From contig JAFTKJ010000017.1 in the NCBI GenBank assembly GCA_017453305.1, forward strand, positions 1 to 32,014: DNA of 32,014 nucleotides, read 5' to 3'. The first letter of the stretch is position 1; each line of letters begins with the position of its first letter. Positions 25,467 through 32,014 of this stretch are shown in pieces. Both the position numbers and the translations under genes were made by a program. The DNA comes from Clostridia bacterium (GTDB taxonomy: Bacteria; Bacillota; Clostridia; Oscillospirales; CAG-272). Below the pieces are notes generated by a model. It had not been told where the DNA came from and ran no database searches. It saw only the letters and a program-made list of their open reading frames with translations.

Positions 25467-26807
25467 TTAGTTGCTCACGCGCACCGTTGCGGTGCCGTCC
25501 TTGTTGTATTCAATGCGGTCTCCCGTAAGGTTTAACGCATCCACGTACGCCAAAAACGCCTCCTTGGAGGCAAACTGCGGCTTGAACTCCGCAATGATCT
25601 GCTTGGCTCTTTCCGCTCCGTTTTGCAACAGCAAAAGCGCCATGGCAACCTGCCATTTTGCGTTGGTGACGCAGGCGGATTCGGGATCGAAGATCTCGTA
25701 GGTCTTTCCGTGTGCTTCCCCCCGAGCACCCGGAGCATAGGGCTGGATGGTGGGCATGATGCAGGAAAGATCTCCCATGTCGGTGCTTCCTGTGCTGACA
25801 TGTTCGTTGAATTCAAAGAAGATATCGGGCGCGATCTCCTTGAAGGCATCCTGCGCCAGCACCTTGAAATTCCGATCGTCGTACATCGGCGCATAGCCCG
25901 GGGTATCGATGATCTCCACGTTGCATCCCAAGGAAAGTGCCGCACCTGTCAAGGCACGATTCACACGCTTATTTGCGTCTACGATGGCATCAAAGCTGCC
26001 GCCTCTGACGTAGCTTTCCAGCTCTACGCGCGCAGGGATTGCGTTGACCATGTCACCACCGTGGGTGACGATGGGATGCACGCGAATGAGATTGGAGTCA
26101 CGGAAGGTCTCACGAATGGCGTTGACCGCGTTGATGCCGCAGGTGGCGGCATAAAGTGCATTGTTACCCGTCCAAGGACTACCGCCTGCGTGTGATGCCG
26201 TTCCCTTGTAGACGATGCGCTTGGCAAGACAGCCAATGGAGCCATTGGTCACCGCAAAGTTTCCAATGCCCGTGTGCACCATGAACGCGAGATCCACGCC
26301 GTCAAAATAGCCGCGGTGCAAAAACTCGCTCTTGCCGCCAAAATACTTGATCTTTCCCTGCTTTTTCAGTTCGGTACGATAGCCGATCTCCAAAAGCTCC
26401 TCGGCAGGCACAGCACAAAGACGGATCTTGCCGCACAAGCCGTCCAGCATCCCCGGCTCCTTGAGCGCCGCGGCAATGCCGAGCAGGGTTGCGCACTGCG
26501 CGTTGTGACCGCATGCGTGCACCGCTCCCGTTTCGGGATCACACTCGGGGTGCTCCGGGCAAATAATGGAGTCCAATTCGCCAAGGATCAAAAGCTCGGG
26601 ACCCTCGCATCCCGTGTCAATCTGCGTGTAAAAGCCCGTAATGCCATCGGCTTTGACAAGCTCGTAGCCCAGTGCCTCAAAGTGCTCCTCCATATATTTC
26701 GAGGTCTTGTATTCTTTATATCCCGTTTCGGGGTTCTTCCAGATATAACGCTCCGCGTCCAAAATCAATTGTCTGTGCCGCTCAACGGCATCGATCGCTT
26801 TTTTCAT
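25467..26807 (-). CDS. M20-family amidohydrolase/peptidase
   Basis: 446 residues. M20D-type metal-binding signatures are present: GELDSI (about 76-81) and HACGHN (97-102), then PAEE (134-137), and a lid-like dimerisation domain around ASHAGGSPW. This subfamily includes aminobenzoyl-glutamate hydrolases (AbgB-like) and N-acyl-amino-acid amidases; the exact substrate is unknown. The start is the ATG at 26807 with AAAGGA before it; 11 further in-frame residues upstream have none. It is the first gene of the operon and is followed 3 bases later by the MATE gene, suggesting that the exporter handles a product or substrate of the hydrolase. Confidence 0.9.
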   Translation of the reverse strand: MKKAIDAVERHRQLILDAERYIWKNPETGYKEYKTSKYMEEHFEALGYELVKADGITGFYTQIDTGCEGPELLILGELDSIICPEHPECDPETGAVHACGHNAQCATLLGIAAALKEPGMLDGLCGKIRLCAVPAEELLEIGYRTELKKQGKIKYFGGKSEFLHRGYFDGVDLAFMVHTGIGNFAVTNGSIGCLAKRIVYKGTASHAGGSPWTGNNALYAATCGINAVNAIRETFRDSNLIRVHPIVTHGGDMVNAIPARVELESYVRGGSFDAIVDANKRVNRALTGAALSLGCNVEIIDTPGYAPMYDDRNFKVLAQDAFKEIAPDIFFEFNEHVSTGSTDMGDLSCIMPTIQPYAPGARGEAHGKTYEIFDPESACVTNAKWQVAMALLLLQNGAERAKQIIAEFKPQFASKEAFLAYVDALNLTGDRIEYNKDGTATVRVSN

Positions 26808-26864
26808 ATCAGAATTCCTTTCCTTTGCTACGCTATGCAAAAAATGTGCACTTATTCACTCTTT

Positions 26865-26893
26865 ATTATGTCACATTTTTGGCGGATTGTCAA
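26865..26893 (-). promoter_or_regulatory. Promoter of the M20-MATE-GH42 operon
   Basis: On the minus strand TTGACA (26893-26888), 17-bp spacer, CATAAT (26870-26865), about 58 bases before the M20 start codon. Confidence 0.85.
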
Positions 26894-26944
26894 TCATAAA
26901 ATACGACAAAATCCAAAAATCTTACAGATGATTCCCGATAAAAA

Positions 26945-26969
26945 GGGCGAGCTCCTCTTGACCCCGCCC
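26945..26969 (-). terminator. Terminator after the GH43-like gene
   Basis: On the minus strand GGGCG and CGCCC close a 15-base loop, followed by TTTTTATC. The stem is only 5-6 bp but GC-only. It lies 5 bases after the stop codon. Confidence 0.65.
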
Positions 26970-26974
26970 ATGCC

Positions 26975-27883
26975 TTATTGGATGCAAAATTCGTCGTCTC
27001 GTTCCACCAGCTCTGCCTGCCACACAGAGACCGTGTTCCAGACAACGTTCTTCTCATCCTTGTCCCATGCGTGGAAAAAAAGCTGCAGACGATCCGCCTC
27101 ATTGACGATGCTGCAATGCCCTGCCCCCTTGATCTGCCCGTTGGATACCAGCAGAGGCGAGGACGACTTCTGCCACGCGGCAGGATCCATGGGATCATCC
27201 CCTACAAGGCTCAAAAGTGCAATGCAATAATCCTTGCACCACGAGCCGGACGCCGAATAGGTGATGTAGGTGTGCCCGTCCTTTTCGAAGCAGAATGCCC
27301 CCTCGTTGATAAAGGGAGACTCCTCCTTGCCGGTGGCACCACGCTTTTCCCACTCGTATTCCGGGTGGCTGATGCAAACGCGAGGGGTGGAGAGCGTAAA
27401 AGGATCCTTCATCTTTGCAATATAAAGATTCTGGCAAACGTTGACGTCACCTTCCCAGCCCGACCACACAAAGTATCTGCCGCTTTGATGCAAAAGGACC
27501 GTACCGTCGATTGCCCATTTGTCGGTGGCGTCGGCGATCTTCCCGTGCATGGTGTAGGGCTTCATGGGATCGTTTGAGTGGTTTTCAAGAACGTACATAC
27601 GGTGATTTTTGTTCTCGCCGTCGTCACACGCCACGTAGATATAACATCTGCCGTCAATGACGTGCAATTCGGGTGCCCAAAGCTCCCGTGACCAGGGCGT
27701 ATTCGGCTCTGCCGTGTAAACGACTTGCCCCCTTACTTTGGCAAGCTCCGCAAGACTTTCGGCACACGCCAACGAGATGGTATTGCCCTCAGATGCAAAA
27801 CAACGGTAGTATTTGTTTTCGTGCAGCAACACGTACGGGTCGCGCGTGGCATTTCCGCCACCCGAAGCAATATATTTTTTCAT
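26975..27883 (-). CDS. GH43-like five-bladed propeller glycosidase
   Basis: 302 residues, no signal peptide. The GH43 catalytic triad can be placed: general base D15 in RDPYV, pKa modulator D126 in WAIDGTV, and acid E194 in INEGAF. Spacing and the recurring strand-turn pattern fit a single propeller without extra carbohydrate-binding domain. Likely activities are arabinofuranosidase or xylosidase on small imported oligosaccharides. The ATG at 27883 has GAGGAGAT upstream. It is transcribed separately from the M20 operon, with a terminator after it. Confidence 0.88.
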   Translation of the reverse strand: MKKYIASGGGNATRDPYVLLHENKYYRCFASEGNTISLACAESLAELAKVRGQVVYTAEPNTPWSRELWAPELHVIDGRCYIYVACDDGENKNHRMYVLENHSNDPMKPYTMHGKIADATDKWAIDGTVLLHQSGRYFVWSGWEGDVNVCQNLYIAKMKDPFTLSTPRVCISHPEYEWEKRGATGKEESPFINEGAFCFEKDGHTYITYSASGSWCKDYCIALLSLVGDDPMDPAAWQKSSSPLLVSNGQIKGAGHCSIVNEADRLQLFFHAWDKDEKNVVWNTVSVWQAELVERDDEFCIQ

Positions 27884-27943
27884 CAGTTTATCTCCTCTTT
27901 ATCATACGATATCATGGCATGCGAACACAAAGACCAAAGCAAG

Positions 27944-27952
27944 ATCATAGCA
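27944..27952 (-). promoter_or_regulatory. Possible extended -10 promoter of the GH43-like gene
   Basis: On the minus strand TGCTATGAT (27952-27944). No good -35 box is found at the usual distance, so confidence is limited. Confidence 0.4.
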
Positions 27953-27977
27953 CACTCTCTTTGCAACCGGAAGAGCT

Positions 27978-28137
27978 TTATTTTGCAATGGATTCCAAAT
28001 AGTGTTTCATTTTTTGCGCGCGGCAAAGCAGATCACTTAAAATTGCTTCCCGTTCTTCGTCCGGCGCGTCCAAGGATTGATGATGCGCCTCCAGGACAAC
28101 GGCCCCCCTCTTGCATCCATGATTCTATAAAAGCCAT
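27978..28137 (-). pseudogene. Possible frameshifted remnant of a small gene between GH43 and the FAD oxidoreductase
   Basis: An open frame without start (27978-28124, 48 codons) reads as plausible protein: VVLEAHHQSLDAPDEER, then an amphipathic helix ending KHYLESIAK before TAA. Another frame upstream, from an ATG at 28137 (MAFIESWMQEGG), runs into it across a run of six G/C (28103-28108). A one-base slip there would join them into a protein of about 50 residues. No ribosome binding site is visible. It could also be the tail of a longer lost gene. I cannot name the family. Confidence 0.35.
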
Positions 28138-28162
28138 CGTGCTTGATTCATGTTTCGAAAAC

Positions 28163-29428
28163 CTACAGCACCTCATTTGGAACAATCGCTCCCATAGAAT
28201 GAAGCGTGGTACAAAGAGCTTGGTAGGTAATATCTGCAGCATCGACGCCCTCTCTTATCATCACCGAGGCAGCCGCTCCTGAGACCTGACCCGTTGCCAT
28301 ACAAACCGCCTCGACTCGGAGTGCACTGTTGGCATAAGTGTCAGAGGAAACGCATCTCCCCGCGCAAAGAATGCGATGAGATTTTTGGGGAATGAGAGCG
28401 CGGTACGGGACCTTGGATACAACGTTTTCTTCATGGAAGCGTTGCTCGATCCCTTTTTCTACGTGTAAATCGATCGGATAAAAGGCATAGCAAACAGAAT
28501 CCGGATATGTATAGCCATTTATATATTCTTCCGCTGTAACAATATGCTTGCCCACAATACGCTTCGTCTCTCTTACACCGGTTTCAAGCGCAATCGAATC
28601 GACGGTTAATTTTTCAAGCCCCTCTATTTCCTTCAAAAAGCACACGACCTTCATCATCTCATAGAGCGCATTTTTTTCAAGTTGAGTGCGCCCCTCTGCT
28701 GTATCCGCATCCACACATGCAACGTGCATATTGATCTTATTCCGTTTCAAATATCCGATCAGATCGTCTGCAGTGATATGCGAAGGAAGCTTTGTGGGAG
28801 CAAAGCTTTGCTTCACTCGTTCAAATATTTCTTCATGGGCAACATAACCCGAAATATGATTTTGAAGCGTGGCAGGTTGCTGCGTTTGGCTTTTCAGCAT
28901 ATCAAAGCCAACCAGCTGACAAAGTGTAGCATCTCCTGTTGCATCAATAGCAACTGATGCACGAATGGCTACCAACCCATCCTTGGTTGTAACGACACAC
29001 CTCACGCCGTTTTGTTCTTCTGATGCGTAAGAGATCATTGCATTGCAAATGACATGAACACCTGCCTCCTCACACATTTGAAACAAGACAGTCGTATAAA
29101 CAAACGGATTGAGCTTTATCTGCTCATGCCAATGATGCTTCGGATGAAAAGAAATATGCGGCAAAGTAGCTCCGCCAAGCGCAACCGTCCGTTCAATCGA
29201 TTCCCAGCACGGTCCGCTGATAATCTGCTTTCCCCAAGCAAAGAATAACCCCGGAAAATTAACGCCTGCCGCCGTCATTGTTCCTCCGAGCATGCTGTTT
29301 TTTTCAATCAATACCGTTTTGCATCCGCTTTTCGCCGCTGAAATAGCAGCAAATACTCCTGCGGTTCCACCGCCTACAACAACAACGTCCGCTGTCATCT
29401 GTTTTGAAATTTCACAAGTAAAATGCAT
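28163..29428 (-). CDS. FAD-dependent oxidoreductase
   Basis: 421 residues. A Rossmann dinucleotide-binding motif is at about 14-45 (VVVVGGGTAGVFAAISAAKSG), and the conserved segments IDATGDATL (about 163-171) and ILCAGRCVSSDTYANSALRVEA (two parts) near the C-terminus match the FAD_oxidored family of soluble flavoproteins found in carbohydrate and anaerobic catabolic loci. The substrate is unknown. The ATG at 29428 has GAGGATC upstream and its own promoter about 100 bases away. Its base composition is lower in G+C than the genes to its left, like the accessory stretch to its right. Confidence 0.9.
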   Translation of the reverse strand: MHFTCEISKQMTADVVVVGGGTAGVFAAISAAKSGCKTVLIEKNSMLGGTMTAAGVNFPGLFFAWGKQIISGPCWESIERTVALGGATLPHISFHPKHHWHEQIKLNPFVYTTVLFQMCEEAGVHVICNAMISYASEEQNGVRCVVTTKDGLVAIRASVAIDATGDATLCQLVGFDMLKSQTQQPATLQNHISGYVAHEEIFERVKQSFAPTKLPSHITADDLIGYLKRNKINMHVACVDADTAEGRTQLEKNALYEMMKVVCFLKEIEGLEKLTVDSIALETGVRETKRIVGKHIVTAEEYINGYTYPDSVCYAFYPIDLHVEKGIEQRFHEENVVSKVPYRALIPQKSHRILCAGRCVSSDTYANSALRVEAVCMATGQVSGAAASVMIREGVDAADITYQALCTTLHSMGAIVPNEVL

Positions 29429-29532
29429 AATTAGATCCTCGATTTAATTGCTCTTATATGATCCAAAATAATGATCCACCATAAAAATGGTAAATAAAAT
29501 ACAGAAATCAGTACACGGTCTTTGCTACGAGC

Positions 29533-29561
29533 ATTATAACATAAAACAACAAAGTTTTCAA
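29533..29561 (-). promoter_or_regulatory. Promoter of the FAD oxidoreductase gene
   Basis: On the minus strand TTGAAA (29561-29556), 17-bp spacer, TATAAT (29538-29533) with TG upstream of the -10 box. The leader of about 100 bases shows no riboswitch I recognise. Confidence 0.8.
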
Positions 29562-29614
29562 CCAAAAACAGAAAAAGATTTCAGGTCAAAAGTAAAAAAC
29601 AACTCACCGGTTTC

Positions 29615-29805
29615 ATGAAGCATCCCTGCGCGATATGAAGCACGCGCGAAATGCTACGCATTTTCGCTCACATGAAGCGTTTGCTTCGCAAACATGAAGC
29701 GAAGCGCAACCTCGTTCATTTGTGCCGCAAGCGGCAATGATGTTGACCTGACGGTCAAATGATGTTGCGTGTGCCACGCAAATGATGTTGTGCCTGACGG
29801 CACAA
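29615..29805. repeat. Array of short hairpins with two fixed spacers
   Basis: Non-coding. In the left half ATGAAGC recurs at 29615, 29635, 29672 and 29694, alternating with hairpins such as GCGAAATGC/GCATTTTCGC (29646-29667) and GTTTGC-TTC-GCAAAC (29679-29693). In the right half the exact spacer ATGATG recurs at 29737, 29759 and 29782 between four hairpins: TGCCGC/GCGGCA (29723-29736), TTGACC/GGTCAA (29743-29758), TTGCGTG/CACGCAA (29765-29781) and TTGTGCC/GGCACAA (29788-29805). Stem sequences differ but arms stay complementary, so structure is conserved over sequence. Just beyond lies a terminator. No coding potential and no known family recognised. Confidence 0.8.
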
Positions 29806-29808
29806 ATG

Positions 29809-29840
29809 AAAAATCCTCGTTCCGAAGAACGAGGATTTTT
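29809..29840 (-). terminator. Terminator of the four-TM membrane-protein gene, next to the hairpin array
   Basis: A perfect 14-bp stem (AAAAATCCTCGTTC and complement) with a CGAA loop and T-runs on both sides, so usable in both directions. On the minus strand it lies 30 bases after the stop at 29871. Confidence 0.9.
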
Positions 29841-29869
29841 GAGTTACCCCAACAATTTTGAACTTTTAT
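29841..29869. repeat. Duplicated 3' flank, copy 1
   Basis: The first 23 bases (GAGTTACCCCAACAATTTTG and GAAC after it) match 30950-30972 with 3 mismatches. Both copies lie between the stop codon of a small membrane-protein gene and its terminator. Confidence 0.7.
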
Positions 29870-29870
29870 C

Positions 29871-30746
29871 TTACCTAAACAATCCCTTAAATATCACACT
29901 GTTATTTGTCTTGTCAACAACCATGAAAGAAACAGTTTTATTTCCCTTCATTTCAAGCCTCAGTTCGGCATTTGGGGAGGCAGATTCCACTATTTTTTTA
30001 ATTTTTTCGAGTTGATCTATGTCGTACCAAAACTTATCCATTTTGTTACTTTTACAAACGGAAATATGTACAAGCGATTTATCTAACTCAAAATGCCATT
30101 TAAGATCTTGCGAAGAGGAAAGACGCGCAACTTTTAAGGCACGGCTGAGAAAGAAAATAGCAAAAGCTATACAAACAACAGTACCCGATATCCAGCAAAA
30201 CAAAAAAACATCGTCCGACATATTGGAAAAAATGGTTCCATTTTCAAACAACAGAGGCATAGCAAACAAATATGCAAGTCCAATCACGCCAAAAAGAAGC
30301 ATGAATACGCAATAAACGGTATATCGAACGGGTTTCTTATTCCCCATTCCTTTTTCTGCCTCCGCAACAGCTGTTACAATATCAAAAGCAGCTTTATTCC
30401 TACGTCCGCGAGGCGTTCTGCTACCTCCGAAATACTCATTTGAGGTACTGTCAGTAAAATAAATATCTGAATTAAAGAATATTCTTCTTAACTTTGGGTA
30501 TTTGGGGAAATTACGAATGAGAAAAAGCTGAGGAAAAACATATCCTCCGCCAAGCACAAACGCAACGACACCGAATATAGCAAGCAAAAGGCGCTCTCCC
30601 GAAACATTAAATGACCCTTCCAAAACGAAAGCATATATACACAATGCTCCGCCCACTGCAAACAACAAAATGAAAAAGATCATACATCCAAGAATATATG
30701 AATAATATTCTTTTTTTATTTTTCCATTAAAAATATCTTTTTTCAA
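29871..30746 (-). CDS. Membrane protein of unknown function with four predicted TM segments
   Basis: 291 residues. Two hydrophobic segments near the N-terminus (about 15-45 and 50-75), a basic cytoplasmic loop with GGSRTPRGRRNK, two more segments (about 140-165 and 185-205), and a cytoplasmic C-terminal domain of about 85 residues made of short strands and an amphipathic helix (HISVCKSNKMDKFWYDIDQLEKIKK), a layout like membrane-attached PH/YcxB-type proteins. The start is a TTG at 30746, with GGGAGG upstream. It has its own promoter and terminator. I do not recognise the family; such solitary small membrane genes can be immunity or stress proteins, but nothing here proves it. Confidence 0.8.
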   Translation of the reverse strand: MKKDIFNGKIKKEYYSYILGCMIFFILLFAVGGALCIYAFVLEGSFNVSGERLLLAIFGVVAFVLGGGYVFPQLFLIRNFPKYPKLRRIFFNSDIYFTDSTSNEYFGGSRTPRGRRNKAAFDIVTAVAEAEKGMGNKKPVRYTVYCVFMLLFGVIGLAYLFAMPLLFENGTIFSNMSDDVFLFCWISGTVVCIAFAIFFLSRALKVARLSSSQDLKWHFELDKSLVHISVCKSNKMDKFWYDIDQLEKIKKIVESASPNAELRLEMKGNKTVSFMVVDKTNNSVIFKGLFR

Positions 30747-30771
30747 AATCTCACCGCCTCCCTTAAATAAA

Positions 30772-30800
30772 ATTATAACACAAAATCACCATTTTTTCAA
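30772..30800 (-). promoter_or_regulatory. Promoter of the four-TM membrane-protein gene
   Basis: On the minus strand TTGAAA (30800-30795), 17-bp spacer, TATAAT (30777-30772) with TGT upstream. Confidence 0.82.
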
Positions 30801-30813
30801 TGCATTTCTAAAA

Positions 30814-30843
30814 AGTCGCAGGTTCAAGTCCCGAAGGCTCGGA
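30814..30843 (+). other. tRNA T-arm-like fragment, copy 1
   Basis: AGTCGCAGGTTCAAGTCC followed by CGAAGGCTCGG. It contains GGTTCAAGTCC, the invariant T-loop core of tRNAs, and an acceptor-like tail, but no D-arm or anticodon arm precedes it and the T-stem has a mismatch. A terminator follows at 30892, as after a real tRNA gene. It looks like a tRNA 3' remnant. Confidence 0.5.
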
Positions 30844-30891
30844 AAAAGTTGCAAAAAAACAAAAGGTCAAAAATTTTGCCCTAAAAAACCG

Positions 30892-30918
30892 AAAAAGCCT
30901 TGTAAAACAAGGCTTTTT
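30892..30918. terminator. Terminator between the two membrane-protein genes
   Basis: A perfect 11-bp stem (AAAAAGCCTTG and complement) with a 5-base loop and T/A-runs on both sides. On the minus strand it ends the STM3941-like gene; on the plus strand it follows the T-arm-like fragment. A second long-range inverted repeat (GGTCAAAAAT at 30867 with ATTTTTGACC at 30931) encloses it. Confidence 0.85.
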
Positions 30919-30949
30919 GGCATAGGTTACATTTTTGACCTATGAAGAT

Positions 30950-30980
30950 GAGTTATTCCAACAATTTCGAACCATTCTAT
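30950..30980. repeat. Duplicated 3' flank, copy 2
   Basis: GAGTTATTCCAACAATTTCG and following GAAC match the copy at 29841. It lies between the stop of the STM3941-like gene and its terminator. Confidence 0.7.
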
Positions 30981-31011
30981 GATCCGTCTTTTTATACCAA
31001 AATCCAAGCAA

Positions 31012-31536
31012 TTACTGATCTATTGCTCTTCTCTTGCTAAATTCATCGATAAAACTTTCGGCTTCTTTCTTAAAGCGCTCCGGGCTAATGCAAACATCGC
31101 CGTATCCGAGCTTGTAATTTCCTTTTATCATTAGCATTTGAATCCAATTCTTTTTCTCAAGGTAAGGCTCTGGATTTTTCAATTTGATATTCAAAAAGCC
31201 TCCTTTTATGTATACTCTTTCCATTTCAGACCAATCGATTTTTCCTAACGAAATAGCAGATGAGTTATCATAAAAATATTCGTCGCATATCTCTATGAGT
31301 GGTCCTTTTGAAAGCATTTGCTTAAAGAGGTAAACGCCCCCCGCAGCAGAAAAGAATCCTCCAATGAGACACAGAGCCTTAAATAACCAATACACAACCG
31401 CATTATCTAATACGAAACTGTAATCGTGAGGAAGTTTTCTCATATCGAAAATCACAAAACAAAACAGCCCAGCAGCAGCAACAAAAGTAATTATTGCATA
31501 TAAAATAGTCTGAAATTTATTTTGCTTAATTGTCAT
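31012..31536 (-). CDS. STM3941-family-like membrane protein
   Basis: 174 residues. Two transmembrane helices (about 10-30 and 50-70) are followed by a cytoplasmic domain with PLIEICDEYFYDNSS, ISLGKIDWSEMERVYI and the ISPERFKKEAESFIDEF ending, which resemble proteins annotated as the STM3941 family, of unknown function. The ATG at 31536 has GGAGGT at ideal spacing; nine extra in-frame residues upstream lie in the leader. It has its own consensus promoter and terminator. Confidence 0.8.
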   Translation of the reverse strand: MTIKQNKFQTILYAIITFVAAAGLFCFVIFDMRKLPHDYSFVLDNAVVYWLFKALCLIGGFFSAAGGVYLFKQMLSKGPLIEICDEYFYDNSSAISLGKIDWSEMERVYIKGGFLNIKLKNPEPYLEKKNWIQMLMIKGNYKLGYGDVCISPERFKKEAESFIDEFSKRRAIDQ

Positions 31537-31575
31537 AAATATTACCTCCGCAATTATCAACAATTATATGTGTTT

Positions 31576-31604
31576 ATTATACCATATTTATCTTTAAATG
31601 TCAA
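31576..31604 (-). promoter_or_regulatory. Sigma-A promoter of the STM3941-like gene
   Basis: On the minus strand TTGACA (31604-31599), 17-bp spacer, TATAAT (31581-31576) with TGG upstream. Confidence 0.9.
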
Positions 31605-31630
31605 TTCCACAGTTTGAACAAAGACAGACA

Positions 31631-31660
31631 AGTCGCAGGTTCGAGACCAAAAGGTTCAAG
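31631..31660 (+). other. tRNA T-arm-like fragment, copy 2
   Basis: AGTCGCAGGTTCGAGACC followed by AAAAGGTTCAAG. It contains GGTTCGAGACC, another variant of the tRNA T-loop core, with the same AGTCGCA lead-in as copy 1, 817 bases away. Again a terminator follows, about 40 bases on. No tRNA body is present. Confidence 0.5.
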
Positions 31661-31698
31661 AAAAGGTGCAATGGTGAAAAGGGGGGGTTACCCCTAAA

Positions 31699-31736
31699 AA
31701 CACAAAAAGCCCTTGAAAATCAAGGACTTTTGTGTT
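31699..31736 (-). terminator. Terminator of the right-edge esterase gene
   Basis: A stem of about 17 bp with one bulge and one mismatch (AACACAAAA..CCTTGA and complement), 3-base loop, followed on the minus strand by TTTTTAGG. A second hairpin (GGTGCAA/TTGCACC, about 31740-31757) lies between it and the stop codon. Confidence 0.8.
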
Positions 31737-31792
31737 AGGGTGCAAAATTGTTGCACCAATATGCGCTCGTAGTACAAAAATGCAACTCCGAC

Positions 31793-32014
31793 TTAATTTG
31801 TACCAACCAGTTCTAAATAGACATCAAAATATCTGTTTCCAAATTCACGCAAGGATGTAGAATTAAAATGAAGTCCGTCAGGCTTGAGAGAAAGCCCTTT
31901 TGAAGAAACAAGGCGACAGTTGGGAATCTCACTTTGTATTTCTCTGAATATGGAATTCATGCGCACGGGATAATCACCAATATTCCATCGTTGTGAAATA
32001 TCCTCCGATAATTC
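31793..32014 (-). CDS. C-terminal part of a sialate O-acetylesterase/CE6-type carbohydrate esterase
   Basis: 73 residues are visible; the N-terminus lies beyond the right edge. The frame is open from the window end to the TAA at 31793-31795. The segment SLKPDGLHFNSTSLREFG carries the DxxH motif (Asp and His of the SGNH-type triad) in the form typical of the SASA/DUF303 domain, followed by a C-terminal helix RYFDVYLEL. Such enzymes remove O-acetyl groups from sialic acids or xylan, which fits the glycan-degrading genes nearby. Confidence 0.8.
   Translation of the reverse strand, partial: ELSEDISQRWNIGDYPVRMNSIFREIQSEIPNCRLVSSKGLSLKPDGLHFNSTSLREFGNRYFDVYLELVGTN

Noticed and set aside
28033-28242. 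69-codon minus-strand open frame MLQILPTK.. as a gene of its own
   Set aside because: It starts inside the conserved end of the FAD oxidoreductase and loses protein-like character after the G-run; at most its middle is part of a frameshifted remnant.
29615-29805. CRISPR array
   Set aside because: The constant parts are only 6-7 bases and the intervening parts are palindromic and short; no cas genes are present.
30814-31660. Functional tRNA genes at the two T-arm-like fragments
   Set aside because: No D-arm, anticodon arm or pairing acceptor strand lies upstream, and the T-stem of copy 1 has a mismatch.

Overview
The window looks like a chromosomal piece of an uncultured, probably gut-dwelling member of the Clostridia (Firmicutes). 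The grounds are near-perfect AAGGAGG-type ribosome binding sites on almost every gene, many sigma-A-type promoters (TTGACA, 17-bp spacer, TATAAT), RNase Y, a Fur-family regulator, a 10-TM ArsP_2-type metal exporter, and a load of secreted or cytoplasmic glycosidases. No ribosomal RNA, complete tRNA, integrase or transposase is visible, so the assignment below class level is a guess.

Layout. 1-302: the end of an unidentified gene. 495-3626 (minus): a Fur-type regulator translationally coupled to a metal exporter under a palindromic operator, then a two-gene unit (M50-like membrane protease and an acyltransferase). 3867-5423 (minus): RNase Y (rny). 5638-15137 (minus): the centrepiece, two giant secreted GH31 glycosidases (1378 and 1387 aa), each followed by a small acidic Thr/Glu/Pro-rich lipoprotein, i.e. 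a tandemly duplicated two-gene unit. 15309-16580 (minus): a PlsC-type acyltransferase with a built-in zinc ribbon. 16781-21986 (plus): a five-gene operon from one promoter, comprising a membrane-anchored protein, an ABC-2 exporter ATPase and permease, an unrecognised protein, and a uroporphyrinogen-decarboxylase-fold protein. 22072-26807 (minus): an operon of M20 amidohydrolase, MATE exporter and GH42 beta-galactosidase, converging on the previous operon at a shared terminator. 26975-27883 (minus): a GH43-like protein. 28163-29428 (minus): an FAD-dependent oxidoreductase. 29600-31800: a lower-GC accessory stretch with two small membrane-protein genes, each with its own promoter, separated by terminators, an array of short hairpins, two tRNA T-arm-like fragments and a duplicated 3' flank. 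31793-32014 (minus): the end of a sialate O-acetylesterase/CE6-type carbohydrate esterase.

How the genes fit together. GH31, GH42, GH43, an acetyl-esterase and the exporters suggest a glycan-degrading locus: the GH31 enzymes act outside the cell, while GH42 and GH43 lack signal peptides and would act on imported oligosaccharides. The small lipoproteins paired with the GH31 enzymes are the best candidate for an undescribed surface system. The hairpin array and tRNA-like fragments at the right are the best candidates for undescribed non-coding elements.
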